From Diaphorobacter caeni (lineage in GTDB: Bacteria; Pseudomonadota; Gammaproteobacteria; Burkholderiales; Burkholderiaceae_C): a stretch of 64,000 bases of DNA. The position numbers and the translations under genes are program-made. The stretch spans positions 558,001-622,000 of the forward strand of contig NZ_JADKYZ010000003.1 of NCBI RefSeq assembly GCF_015354245.1. Direction: 5' to 3'. Below the pieces are notes generated by a model. The model was not told where the DNA came from and did no database searches. It was given only the letters and a program-made list of their open reading frames with translations. Every line of letters starts with the position of its first letter. The first letter of the stretch is position 1. Below, in pieces: positions 9,290 through 19,464 of the stretch.

Positions 9290-9739
9290 TCACGCGGATT
9301 CGTTCTGCTCCGGCCAGTCGCGGATATACGCCTTGAGCAGCTTGTTCTCGAAGTTCTGGCTGTCCACCACGGCCTTGGCCACGTCGTAGAAGCTCACCAC
9401 GCCCATAAGCATGCGCTTGTCCATCACCGGCATGTAGCGGGCATGGCGGTTGAGCATCATGCGGCGCACCTCGTCCATGTCGGTCTCGAGCGTGCAGGTC
9501 AGCGGCGCGTCATCCATGGCCTTGCGAACGAGCATGGTGCCAACGCTGCCGCCATTCTTCTGCAGCGCCTGGATCACTTCGCGGAAGGTGAGCATGCCCA
9601 CCAGGTCGCCATGCTCCATCACGACGAGCGAGCCGATGTCCTTCTCGGACATGACCTCGACGGCCTTCGCCAGAGGTTCATCGGGGGTGACGGTGTAAAG
9701 CGTATTGCCTTTGACGCGAAGGATATCGCTGACTTTCAT
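9290..9739 (-). CDS. Two-CBS-domain protein
   Basis: This small 149-residue cytoplasmic protein is made almost wholly of two CBS domains. The first is at about residues 7-65 (NTLYTVTPDEPLAKAVEVMSE, then DIGSLVVMEHGDLVGMLTFREV) and the second at about 75-135 (TCTLETDMDEVRRMM, then RHARYMPVMDKRMLMGVVSFYDV). Such proteins bind adenine nucleotides and act as stand-alone sensors. The target here is unknown. The start has a clear AAGGAG eight bases upstream. It converges on the acyltransferase gene with only ten bases between and diverges from the metY-like gene. Confidence 0.93.
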   Translation of the reverse strand: MKVSDILRVKGNTLYTVTPDEPLAKAVEVMSEKDIGSLVVMEHGDLVGMLTFREVIQALQKNGGSVGTMLVRKAMDDAPLTCTLETDMDEVRRMMLNRHARYMPVMDKRMLMGVVSFYDVAKAVVDSQNFENKLLKAYIRDWPEQNESA

Positions 9740-9802
9740 GGGGTATCTCCTTAGGGCCTGCTACGCATGAGGCGCGCACAGGCCGTTTCCTCACGAAATA
9801 TA

Positions 9803-9818
9803 GCCCACAATTGTGGGC
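9803..9818. promoter_or_regulatory. 16-bp perfect palindrome between CBS gene and metY-like gene
   Basis: GCCCACAATTGTGGGC reads the same on both strands and sits 25 bases before the metY-like start and 64 bases before the divergent CBS start. This is the position expected of an operator for a dimeric repressor of one or both genes. No regulator is assigned. Confidence 0.45.
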
Positions 9819-9842
9819 ACTTGCACCACTTTGGAGACATGA

Positions 9843-11141
9843 ATGCCCGGATATTCAGACCCCGGCTTCGACACGCTGTCCTTGCACGCGGGCACGCAGC
9901 CCGACCCTGCCACCGGCGCGCGCGCGGTTCCGATCCATCTGACGACCTCGTTCGTGTTCGAATCAAGCGACCACGCGGCCAGCCTGTTCAACCTCGAACG
10001 CCCCGGCCATGTCTACAGCCGCATCAGCAATCCCACCAACGCGGTGCTCGAGCAGCGCGTGTCGGCGCTCGAAGGCGGCGTCGGCGCGATTGCCGTGGCC
10101 AGCGGCCAGGCCGCGCTGCATCTGTCGATCGCCACGCTGATGGGCGCGGGCAGCCACATCGTCGCCAGCACCGCGCTCTACGGCGGCAGCCAGAACCTGC
10201 TGCACTACACGCTCGCGCGCTTCGGCATCGAAACCACCTTCGTCAAGCCCGGCGACATCGACGGCTGGAAGGCCGCCGTGCGTCCCAACACCAAGCTGTT
10301 CTTCGGCGAAACCGTGGGCAATCCGGGCCTTGACGTGCTCGACATCCCCACCATCTCGCAGATCGCGCATGACGCGGGCGTGCCGCTGCTGGTCGACTCG
10401 ACGCTGACCTCGCCGTGGCTGATCAAGCCCTTCGAGCATGGAGCGGACATCGTCTACCACTCGGCCACCAAGTTCCTCTCGGGCCACGGCACCGTGGTCG
10501 GCGGCATCGTGGTCGACGGCGGCAGCTTCGACTGGGAGAAGTCCGGCAAATTCCCCGAGTTGACCGAGGCCTACGACGGCTTTCACAACATGGTCTTCAG
10601 CGAGGAAAGCACCACCGGCGCCTTCCTGCTGCGCGCCCGCCGCGAGGGCCTGCGGGACTTCGGCGCCTGCATGAGCCCGCACACCGCGTGGCTGATTCTG
10701 CAGGGCATCGAGACGCTGCCGCTGCGCATGGAACGTCACATGCGCAACACCGAAAAGGTGGTGCAGTTCCTCGCCAGCCATCCGCTGGTCAGCCGCGTCG
10801 GCCACCCGATGCTGGAGACGCACTCGTCACACGCGCTCGCCAAGAAGCTGCTGCCACGCGGCGCGGGCTCGGTGTTCAGCTTCGACATCAACGGCAACCG
10901 CAATCAGGGCAAGAAGTTCATCGAGACGCTCAAGGTCTTCAGCCACCTGGCCAACGTGGGAGACTGCCGCTCGCTGGTGATCCACCCCGCCAGCACCACG
11001 CATTTCCGCATGACCGACGAGGCGCTCGCGCAAGCCGGCATCAGCCAGGGCACGATCCGCCTGTCCATCGGTCTGGAAGACGCGGACGATCTGATCGACG
11101 ATTTGAAGCGCGCCCTGAAGGCTGCCGAAAAGGCGGCCTGA
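9843..11141 (+). CDS. metY: O-acetylhomoserine aminocarboxypropyltransferase (sulfhydrylase)
   Basis: A 432-residue enzyme of the Cys/Met-metabolism PLP family. The N-terminus GFDTLSLHAGTQPDP and VPIHLTTSFVF is typical of MetY. The PLP-binding lysine is in HSATKFLSGHGT, and YSRISNPTNAVLE lies near the start. It would combine O-acetylhomoserine with sulfide to give homocysteine, the direct sulfhydrylation route to methionine. The length of about 430 favours MetY over the shorter O-succinylhomoserine enzyme MetZ, but these are hard to separate by eye. A GGAG lies eight bases before the ATG. It is followed 61 bases later by an alpha/beta hydrolase in the same direction. Confidence 0.9.
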   Translation: MPGYSDPGFDTLSLHAGTQPDPATGARAVPIHLTTSFVFESSDHAASLFNLERPGHVYSRISNPTNAVLEQRVSALEGGVGAIAVASGQAALHLSIATLMGAGSHIVASTALYGGSQNLLHYTLARFGIETTFVKPGDIDGWKAAVRPNTKLFFGETVGNPGLDVLDIPTISQIAHDAGVPLLVDSTLTSPWLIKPFEHGADIVYHSATKFLSGHGTVVGGIVVDGGSFDWEKSGKFPELTEAYDGFHNMVFSEESTTGAFLLRARREGLRDFGACMSPHTAWLILQGIETLPLRMERHMRNTEKVVQFLASHPLVSRVGHPMLETHSSHALAKKLLPRGAGSVFSFDINGNRNQGKKFIETLKVFSHLANVGDCRSLVIHPASTTHFRMTDEALAQAGISQGTIRLSIGLEDADDLIDDLKRALKAAEKAA

Positions 11142-11202
11142 AACTCCACGCCGACAAAACCACAGCCGAACAGATTCCCCGACTTCCTGAGGAGACCCGC
11201 AC

Positions 11203-12012
11203 ATGCACATCAATGTCCATGGCGCCCCGATTTACGCCTACACCGGCGGCAAGGCATTCGACGCCACCAAGCCCACCGCCATCTTCATCCACGGCGTGCT
11301 CTGCGACCACAGCGTATGGGCGCTGCAGAGCCGCTACATGGCCAATCATGGCTGGAATGTGCTGGCCATCGACCTGCCGGGCCATTGCAAGAGCGGCGGC
11401 AAGGCACCCGAAAGCGTGGAAGAAGCCGCCACCTTCATCGGTCAGCTGATGGATGCCCAAGGCCTGCAGAAGGCGGCGCTCATCGGTCACAGCTGGGGCA
11501 GCCTGATCGCCATGCAGGCGGCGGCGCAGCTTGGCGAACGCGTGAGCCATCTGGTGCTGGTGGGCACGGCGGCGCCGATGAAAGTTTCGCCGGCACTGCT
11601 CGACTCCGCCGTGAAGGCGCCGGAGCAAGCCATCGAGATGATCAACGTGTTCTCACGCGCCACGCTTTCGCCACCCAATGGCGCGGGCAGCTGGGTGTTC
11701 GGCGCGGGCAAGGCGCTTGGTCGCCGCGTGCTGGCGAGCAACGGTGACGTCAATCTGCTCTACACCGGCTTCAAGGCCTGCGACAGCTATGCAGGCGGCG
11801 ACGCCGCGATGGCCGCCCTCGCCTGCCCGGTGCTGTTCGCGCTGGGTGATCAGGACCAGATGACGCCGCCCAAGGCCGCCAAAAGTCTCATGGATGCCGC
11901 GAAGGCGGCGGGCAAGCAGGTCAGCCTCGCCAAGCTCCCGAGCGGCCACAACCAGATGACCGAAGCGCCCGACGAAACGCTGTTCGCGATCCGCGACTTC
12001 CTTGCGCGGTGA
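11203..12012 (+). CDS. Alpha/beta hydrolase
   Basis: This 269-residue alpha/beta-hydrolase-fold enzyme has the oxyanion segment FIHGVLCDHSVW, the nucleophile elbow GHSWGSL (Ser in the GxSxG position, near residue 98) and a C-terminal catalytic His in SGHNQMTEAPDE. The acid is probably the Asp in ALGDQDQMTPP. There is no signal peptide, so it acts in the cytoplasm. It lies close behind the metY-like gene, with a GAGGAGA before the ATG, and may be in the same transcript. Homoserine acetyltransferase shares the fold, but the length and loop pattern here fit a generic esterase or hydrolase, and the substrate is unknown. Confidence 0.88.
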   Translation: MHINVHGAPIYAYTGGKAFDATKPTAIFIHGVLCDHSVWALQSRYMANHGWNVLAIDLPGHCKSGGKAPESVEEAATFIGQLMDAQGLQKAALIGHSWGSLIAMQAAAQLGERVSHLVLVGTAAPMKVSPALLDSAVKAPEQAIEMINVFSRATLSPPNGAGSWVFGAGKALGRRVLASNGDVNLLYTGFKACDSYAGGDAAMAALACPVLFALGDQDQMTPPKAAKSLMDAAKAAGKQVSLAKLPSGHNQMTEAPDETLFAIRDFLAR

Positions 12013-12113
12013 GAGCCGGCTCAATCCCCTGAAATCTGTCCGGTTTGGACCATCCGTCTGAACCGGGCGTATAAATCTGGAGACAAGAGACCCTTTTCTG
12101 AAAGGAGTCCGGC

Positions 12114-12467
12114 ATGTCTCCCGCATCCCCCTCCGGCCGCTCTTCCGGCAAGTCTTCGGTCGACCCTCGCGAGTTCAAGTCCTTCGCGGAGTTCTACCCT
12201 TTCTATCTTCAGGAACACAGCGACCGCACCTGCCGCCGCCTGCATTTCGTCGGCACCTCGCTCTCGCTGCTGTGCCTGATCGGCCTCGTCGTCACCGGCC
12301 ATCTCTGGTATCTGCTGGCCGCCATTTTCTGCGGCTACGGCTTTGCCTGGGTCGGCCATTTTGTCTTCGAGAAGAATCGCCCCGCGAGCTTCAAGCGCCC
12401 GCTCCTGAGCTTTCGCGGTGACTGGGTGATGTGGCGCGACATGCTGACCGGGAAAATCCCGTTTTGA
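12114..12467 (+). CDS. Mpo1/DUF962 family membrane protein
   Basis: This 117-residue protein has the DUF962/Mpo1 pattern: FAEFYPFYLQEHSDRTCRR, LHFVGTSLSLL, then two membrane segments and FAWVGHFVFEKNRPASF. The conserved histidines (EH, LHF, GHF) are those that bind iron in yeast Mpo1, a dioxygenase of fatty-acid alpha-oxidation. Bacterial members have no proven role. An AAAGGAG precedes the ATG at good distance. It lies about 100 bases after the hydrolase and about 110 before a Bug receptor, all on the plus strand, and no functional link is evident. Confidence 0.9.
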   Translation: MSPASPSGRSSGKSSVDPREFKSFAEFYPFYLQEHSDRTCRRLHFVGTSLSLLCLIGLVVTGHLWYLLAAIFCGYGFAWVGHFVFEKNRPASFKRPLLSFRGDWVMWRDMLTGKIPF

Positions 12468-12578
12468 GCGGGGCGAGAGCATCACACCCGCGAAAACCCT
12501 CGCATCTCTGACAGCCAATCGACAGCCGGAAACGGCACACTTCGGGCAACGTACAACAGCGCTCTCATCGGAGACCAC

Positions 12579-13613
12579 ATGAACACACCCGAGCAACTCC
12601 TGCGCGACCGCGTTCGCGCGCTCTCGCTGAGCCGGATCAACCGCCGCCACCTATTGGCCCTGGCAGGTGGCTCCACGTTGGCTGGGCTGCTTCCTGCCGG
12701 GGCACGTGCGGAGTCCGCCTGGCCATCCAAGTCGGTGCGTTTCGTCGTGCCGTTCGCGCCGGGCGGAAGCTCGGAAATCGTCGCGCGCTCCACCGCGGCC
12801 GAACTCACCAAGCTGCTCGGCCAGAGCGTCTATGTGGACAACAAGCCCGGCGCCGCAGGCAACATCGCCATGCAGGAAGTCGCGCGCTCGGATGACCAGC
12901 ACACGGTGATCCTCGGCCACATCGGCACGCTGGCGGTGAATCCCTATATTTTCGACAAACTGCCCTACGACGCGAACAAGGACTTCAAGCCCGTTTCGCT
13001 GCTCGCCAAGGTGCCGAGCCTGTATGTGGTGCATCCCGACGTGCCGGTGAACAATCTGCGCGAGCTCATCGCCTACGCCAAGCAGAAGCCCGGCAAGCTC
13101 AGCTACGGTTCGGCGGGCAATGGCAGCGCGGGCCATCTGGCGTTCGAATACCTCAAGATGACGGCGGATTTCTTCATGCTGCACGTGCCCTACCGCGGCA
13201 CCGGCCCGATGATGCAGGACCTGCTCTCGGGCCGCCTTGATGCGGCCGCCGTGGGCGCGGCCGCGCTGCTGCCGTTCATCAAATCGGGCAAGGTGCGCTG
13301 CATCGCCACCGGCTCCACCCAGCGTCTGCCGCAGATTCCGGACGTGCCGACGGTCGCCGAGCAAGGCTTCCCCGGCTTCGAGATGACGCAGTGGTACGGC
13401 ATGCTCGCGCCCTCCACCATGAAGCCCGAACACATCGACAGGCTCGCCGTCGAATGCGCCAAGGCCGTGAAGGCGCCCGACTCCCAGAAGCGCCTGCAAG
13501 GCGATGCTGCGGAGGCCATCGGCGGCACGCCGGCACAGTTCGCGCAGTTCATTTCGACCGAGCAACAGCGCTGGCAGAAGGTGCTCAAGCGCGCAGGCGT
13601 GAAGCCGGACTGA
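12579..13613 (+). CDS. Tripartite tricarboxylate transporter substrate-binding protein (Bug family), orphan
   Basis: A periplasmic solute receptor of 344 residues in the Bug family. The leader holds twin arginines (NRRHLLALAGG) and ends near GARAES, so export may use Tat. The mature start WPSKSVRFVVPFAPGGSSEIVAR and the segments VDNKPGAAGNIAMQEV and LSYGSAGNGSAGHL are Bug signatures. These proteins bind small carboxylates and normally serve a TctAB-type permease. Here no permease adjoins, as is common in Burkholderiales, where Bug genes are greatly expanded. The only TctAB in the window lies 33 kb away with its own receptor. Confidence 0.93.
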   Translation: MNTPEQLLRDRVRALSLSRINRRHLLALAGGSTLAGLLPAGARAESAWPSKSVRFVVPFAPGGSSEIVARSTAAELTKLLGQSVYVDNKPGAAGNIAMQEVARSDDQHTVILGHIGTLAVNPYIFDKLPYDANKDFKPVSLLAKVPSLYVVHPDVPVNNLRELIAYAKQKPGKLSYGSAGNGSAGHLAFEYLKMTADFFMLHVPYRGTGPMMQDLLSGRLDAAAVGAAALLPFIKSGKVRCIATGSTQRLPQIPDVPTVAEQGFPGFEMTQWYGMLAPSTMKPEHIDRLAVECAKAVKAPDSQKRLQGDAAEAIGGTPAQFAQFISTEQQRWQKVLKRAGVKPD

Positions 13614-13663
13614 TCAACGGCAACACCAAGCCATCAGGCCACCTGGCTGGCTGCGTCGTGCGC

Positions 13664-14365
13664 TCAACCCAGAATGGAGCGCAGTTGGGCCAGTGACGTC
13701 ACCGTCGCGTGGGGTCTGGACGCATCCAGCTCCCACGCCTTGTCGTTCATGTTCAGCCATGCCGTCTGCATGCCCGCGTCGAGCGCGCCGACCACGTCGA
13801 GTCTCGCGTCATCGCCGATGTGCAGCACCGCATCCGATGCATGCCCTGCCCGCTCGGCACCCGCGTGAAAGATACGCACGTCGGGCTTGGCGATGCCGAA
13901 GCTCTGCGCGCTCAGCGAGTCCTTGAAAAAGCGTCCGATGCCCACGCGATGCACGTCCGCATTGCCGTTGGAAATCGCGACCACCGGATAGCGCGAAGCC
14001 AGAAACTCCAGCGTGTCGAGCGCATCGTCAAACAGCACCACCTTCTGGCGCTCGTCGAAAAACAATTCGAACGCAGGCTCCGCCAGAGCCGGATCGTCGC
14101 CGCTTTCTTCAAGCGCCGCGCGAATCGACTCGCGCCGCATCGCACTCAAATCCATCCGCAGCTCCGGCCTCTCCAGCTCGATGCGCTCGCGGATCCTGCG
14201 CAGCGAACGCGAATCCGGATAAGCCGCCGCCGTGGCCGGTGCATGCTGCTTCAGCCACTGCGCCAGCACCTCTTCGGCGCGCGTGATCGTCGGCCACACC
14301 GGCCACAGCGTGTCGTCCAGATCGATGGTGATGGCCTGGATGCGGGAGATATCGAGTTCATGCAT
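13664..14365 (-). CDS. HAD-superfamily hydrolase
   Basis: This 233-residue HAD phosphatase-like enzyme has motif I as ITIDLDDTLWPV, with the nucleophile Asp and the second Asp, motif II as AISNGNAD, the motif III lysine in IAKPDVRIF, and motif IV in HIGDDARLDVVGA. The helical cap between motifs I and II fits subfamily IA. The ATG at 14365 gives the usual short lead to motif I, and a longer in-frame start adds 26 unconserved residues. The substrate is unknown. It converges on the Bug receptor gene and is followed upstream by katG on the same strand, separated by the katG terminator. Confidence 0.9.
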   Translation of the reverse strand: MHELDISRIQAITIDLDDTLWPVWPTITRAEEVLAQWLKQHAPATAAAYPDSRSLRRIRERIELERPELRMDLSAMRRESIRAALEESGDDPALAEPAFELFFDERQKVVLFDDALDTLEFLASRYPVVAISNGNADVHRVGIGRFFKDSLSAQSFGIAKPDVRIFHAGAERAGHASDAVLHIGDDARLDVVGALDAGMQTAWLNMNDKAWELDASRPHATVTSLAQLRSILG

Positions 14366-14451
14366 GGTGAGCCAAGGATAGCCGCTGCACGCCATCTCCC
14401 GGCGTGAAGGGATGTTCCGCGATGTGCGGGCGTCGGCTGTCATTGCAGGCG

Positions 14452-14479
14452 CCCAAACAAAAGCGCCCCGAAGGGCGCT
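14452..14479 (-). terminator. Rho-independent terminator after katG
   Basis: On the minus strand a stem AGCGCCC/GGGCGCT (14462-14479, tetraloop TTCG) is followed by TTTTGTTT. It lies about 50 bases beyond the katG stop. Confidence 0.8.
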
Positions 14480-14528
14480 CCTGCGTTTGGCGAATCAAAG
14501 CCCGAGACTCTCGCCCCGGCCCCTGTCA

Positions 14529-16751
<2,223 letters not shown>

Positions 16752-16961
16752 CTAACAAGGCACTGGTTGCTTGCACTACCAGTGGCGAAAAAACAATTAA
16801 CAACTCTCGATCTATTGCTATAAATTATGCAAGCGGCAAGCCCGTTTCGCGCGGTTTGGGCGATTGAATATACGCAAGTCCGCCATAGGAAAAAGTCAGC
16901 CAATCCCTTGAAAATGCGGGCGTTCTGATTTTCCTCATGCACAAATCCGTGCATCCCTTCT

Positions 16962-17151
16962 CAGAGCGCGTTGACGATCGCAGCGCGAGGCTTGCAGGAT
17001 GCGGATCGGGATGGGCCGCAAGGCGCAAAACGCCAACCGCAAACCACAGCAATGGCTCGGGCCATTGCGAGGATTTGCAACGCAGCAGAGCACCCGAGGC
17101 CGCGCCTGCAAGACCGTGTGAAGACCGAGTGAAGATCGTCAACACGATCTC
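16962..17151 (+). repeat. Dispersed intergenic repeat, copy A (with internal insertion)
   Basis: It begins AGAGCGCGTTGACGATCG, then has the core GCGAGGCTTGCAGGATGCGG, then GATTTGCAACGC, and ends GAAGATCGTCAACACGATC. Compared with copy B at 28921, about 60 extra bases lie between the core and GATTTGCAACGC. The outer ends form an inverted pair around GTTGACGATC/GATCGTCAAC. It fills most of the katG-hemH gap and ends just before the hemH start. Confidence 0.8.
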
Positions 17152-17179
17152 AGCCCCGGGAGACTGCGACAATGAGCAC

Positions 17180-18268
17180 ATGCCATTGCCACACGCCGCC
17201 TTCCCCTCCGCATCCGCATCCGCATCCGCATCCGCATCCGCATCCGCGCCCATATCATCTCCTGCCGCCGCATCAACCGCACGGTGCGCGGTACTACTGG
17301 TCAACCTGGGCACTCCGGACGAGCCCACGGCGCCGGCGCTCAGGCGCTATCTGGCGCAGTTTCTGGGCGATCGCCGCGTGGTGGAGATTCCGCGTGTCGC
17401 GTGGCTGCCGATCCTGCACGGCATCATCCTGCGCACCCGTCCCGCGAAGTCGGCCGCCAAGTACGCATCGATCTGGATGAAGGAAGGCTCGCCGCTCGCC
17501 GTGTGGACCGCCAAGCAATCCGTGCTGCTGCGCGGCTGGCTGGGCGAAGCCGGTCTGCGAGCGACGCTGGTGAGCCACGCGATGCGCTACGGCAATCCGT
17601 CCGTCGCGTCGCAACTGGAGGCTCTGCAGACGCAAGGCGTCGATCGCGTGCTGGTGCTGCCGCTGTATCCGCAGTATTCGAGCACCACGACGGCCAGCGT
17701 GGTCGATGACGTCTATGCGTGGCTCGCCAAGCAGCGCCGCATGCCCGAGCTGCGCTTCGTGAACAGCTACCACGACCACCCCGCCTACATCCGCGCGCTT
17801 GCCGACAGCGTGCGCGCGCACTGGAGCAGGCAAGGCGGCCCGGCCGACAGGCTGGTGATGAGCTTTCACGGCATTCCCGCGCGCAACGTGAAACTCGGCG
17901 ACCCCTACGCCGACGAATGCCGCACGACCGCACGCCTGCTCGCGGCCGAGCTGGGCCATCCGCCCGAGCGCTGCCAGGTCACGTTCCAGTCACGCTTCGG
18001 CAAGGCCGAATGGCTCACGCCCTACACCGAGCCCACGTTGATCGCATTGGCCGGACAAGGCGTGGAGAGCGTCGACGTGATGTGCCCCGGCTTCACCGGC
18101 GACTGCCTCGAGACGCTCGAGGAAATCAACATGGAGGGCCGTGAAGCCTTCATGCATGCAGGCGGCAAGGAGTTTCGCTACATTCCCTGTCTGAACGACA
18201 GCAACGCATGGATCACGGCGCTGAGCACGATCGCGCAGGAACACCTGGGCGGCTGGCCCACGCGCTGA
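17180..18268 (+). CDS. hemH: Ferrochelatase
   Basis: A 362-residue ferrochelatase inserting Fe(II) into protoporphyrin IX, the last step of protohaem synthesis. The core starts at about residue 37 (CAVLLVNLGTPDEPTAPALR). The catalytic His is in MSFHGIPARN, and the conserved acidic/CPGF segment is VDVMCPGFTGDCLETLEEI. The first 36 residues are low-complexity, with seven Ser-Ala pairs coded by a hexanucleotide tandem repeat, so the true start is not certain. The ATG at 17180 is the first reasonable one, and a longer frame runs back into the dispersed repeat and is rejected. The gene precedes a glutathione transferase gene by 66 bases. Confidence 0.95.
   Translation: MPLPHAAFPSASASASASASASAPISSPAAASTARCAVLLVNLGTPDEPTAPALRRYLAQFLGDRRVVEIPRVAWLPILHGIILRTRPAKSAAKYASIWMKEGSPLAVWTAKQSVLLRGWLGEAGLRATLVSHAMRYGNPSVASQLEALQTQGVDRVLVLPLYPQYSSTTTASVVDDVYAWLAKQRRMPELRFVNSYHDHPAYIRALADSVRAHWSRQGGPADRLVMSFHGIPARNVKLGDPYADECRTTARLLAAELGHPPERCQVTFQSRFGKAEWLTPYTEPTLIALAGQGVESVDVMCPGFTGDCLETLEEINMEGREAFMHAGGKEFRYIPCLNDSNAWITALSTIAQEHLGGWPTR
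17207..17248 (+). repeat. Hexanucleotide tandem repeat (TCCGCA), six perfect copies plus one variant
   Basis: Six perfect TCCGCA units and a seventh TCCGCG encode seven Ser-Ala pairs near the ferrochelatase N-terminus. As the unit is six bases, copy-number change would lengthen or shorten the leader without a frameshift. Confidence 0.95.
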
Positions 18269-18334
18269 CCGACCAGCGGACAGACTGACTGATTGATTCA
18301 AAAACCAATTCCAACGACAGACAACATCACCACC

Positions 18335-19051
18335 ATGACCGCATCCCGACTCGACACCTTCCCCATCACCCGCAAATGGCCCGCTCAGCATCCCGAGCGG
18401 CTGCAGCTGTATTCGCTGCCCACGCCCAATGGCGTGAAGGTGTCGATCATGCTGGAGGAAATCGGCCTGCCCTACGAGGCGCATCGCGTGTCCTTCGACA
18501 CGAACGATCAGCTCACGCCCGAGTTCCTCTCGCTCAATCCGAACAACAAGATCCCCGCGATCCTTGACCCGAATGGACCTGACGGCAAGCCAATGGCGCT
18601 GTTTGAATCGGGCGCGATTCTGGTCTATCTCGCGGGCAAGAGCGGCCAGTTCATGCCTGCGGACGATGCGGGCAAGTTCCGCACGCTGCAATGGCTGATG
18701 TTCCAGATGGGCGGCATCGGCCCGATGTTCGGTCAGGTCGGTTTCTTCAACAAGTTCGCGGGCAAGGCCATCGAGGACAAGCGTCCTCTTGAACGCTACG
18801 TGGGCGAGTCGCGCAGGCTGCTGGGAGTTCTGGACAAGCAGTACGCGCAACACGCGTGGGTGGCGGGCGACGAGTACACGATTGCCGACATCGCGATCCT
18901 GCCCTGGGTGCGCAACATCATCGGGTTTTATGAGGCCGGAGAGCTGGTCGGATTCAAGGAATTCACCCATCTGGCTCGGGCGCTGGAAACCTTCCTCAAG
19001 CGACCCGCCGTGCAGCGCGGCTTGTCGATTCCTGCCGCGCCAGTGGTCTGA
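18335..19051 (+). CDS. Glutathione S-transferase, YghU/YfcG-like
   Basis: A cytoplasmic GST-fold enzyme of 238 residues. The thioredoxin-like N-domain has LYSLPTPNGVKVSIMLEEIG, LSLNPNNKIPAILDP and FESGAILVYLA, the pattern of the Nu-class (YghU/YfcG) enzymes that use glutathione or bis-glutathione and show disulfide-bond reductase activity. The C-domain contains TIADIAILPWVRN, the N-capping box and hydrophobic staple typical of GSTs. The ATG at 18335 is preferred to a start 14 codons earlier because conserved homology begins later. It follows hemH on the same strand and ends before a strong terminator. Confidence 0.93.
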   Translation: MTASRLDTFPITRKWPAQHPERLQLYSLPTPNGVKVSIMLEEIGLPYEAHRVSFDTNDQLTPEFLSLNPNNKIPAILDPNGPDGKPMALFESGAILVYLAGKSGQFMPADDAGKFRTLQWLMFQMGGIGPMFGQVGFFNKFAGKAIEDKRPLERYVGESRRLLGVLDKQYAQHAWVAGDEYTIADIAILPWVRNIIGFYEAGELVGFKEFTHLARALETFLKRPAVQRGLSIPAAPVV

Positions 19052-19087
19052 GAGCAAAAACACGCTCTGAGTTTTTTCTGAGTGGGA

Positions 19088-19125
19088 GGGGGCGTTGCGG
19101 TTCGCGCGACGCCCCCTTTTTTTTG
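19088..19125 (+). terminator. Rho-independent terminator after the GST gene
   Basis: A stem GGGGGCGT/ACGCCCCC (arms 19088-19095 and 19109-19116) is followed by a run of eight T. It lies about 35 bases beyond the GST stop and closes the hemH-GST unit. Confidence 0.92.
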
Positions 19126-19464
19126 TTCCTCGAAGCCCGATGGTTTCGACGCCAGCCGGAACGCCCACTGCCGTTCCGGCGAAAGATTTCCGGCTCGCCG
19201 CCGACGTGCGGAGAGTCACGCGGAGTGTGCGTCACACCCGGGCACCTCACCCGGCGTATCGATTGGTCATTCTTATTGTCCAATCGTGCGAAAGCAACAA
19301 TCTCAATCGAATGTCCTTGAAACCCGCATGGCCGCTTGCGTAACTTAATGTGTTTTTTGATAATCAATATACAGTTTTACTATCAAGAACTGTAACAAAT
19401 CAATGTAATACCAACGACTTTCAACAAGTCGTCACCCTTCAACCCGTTCTGGGAACACCACATC
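19126..19464. other. Long intergenic region before the pilus operon, no gene seen
   Basis: No convincing gene lies here. Base composition falls sharply to AT-rich over about 19340-19420. An 11-base palindrome TTGATAATCAA lies at 19357-19367, about 100 bases upstream of the first pilus gene, and is a candidate promoter or regulator site. The drop in GC beside the operon fits a regulated or silenced promoter, but no transcription start can be fixed from sequence. Confidence 0.5.

Noticed and set aside
17207-17248. Possible CRISPR or satellite array
   Set aside because: The units are contiguous six-base copies with no spacers and lie in frame inside a gene. No cas gene is present.
17172-17480. 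A frame with a His-Pro repeat at the start of hemH
   Set aside because: It is the shifted reading of the TCCGCA repeat. It overlaps the conserved ferrochelatase core and has no homology of its own.
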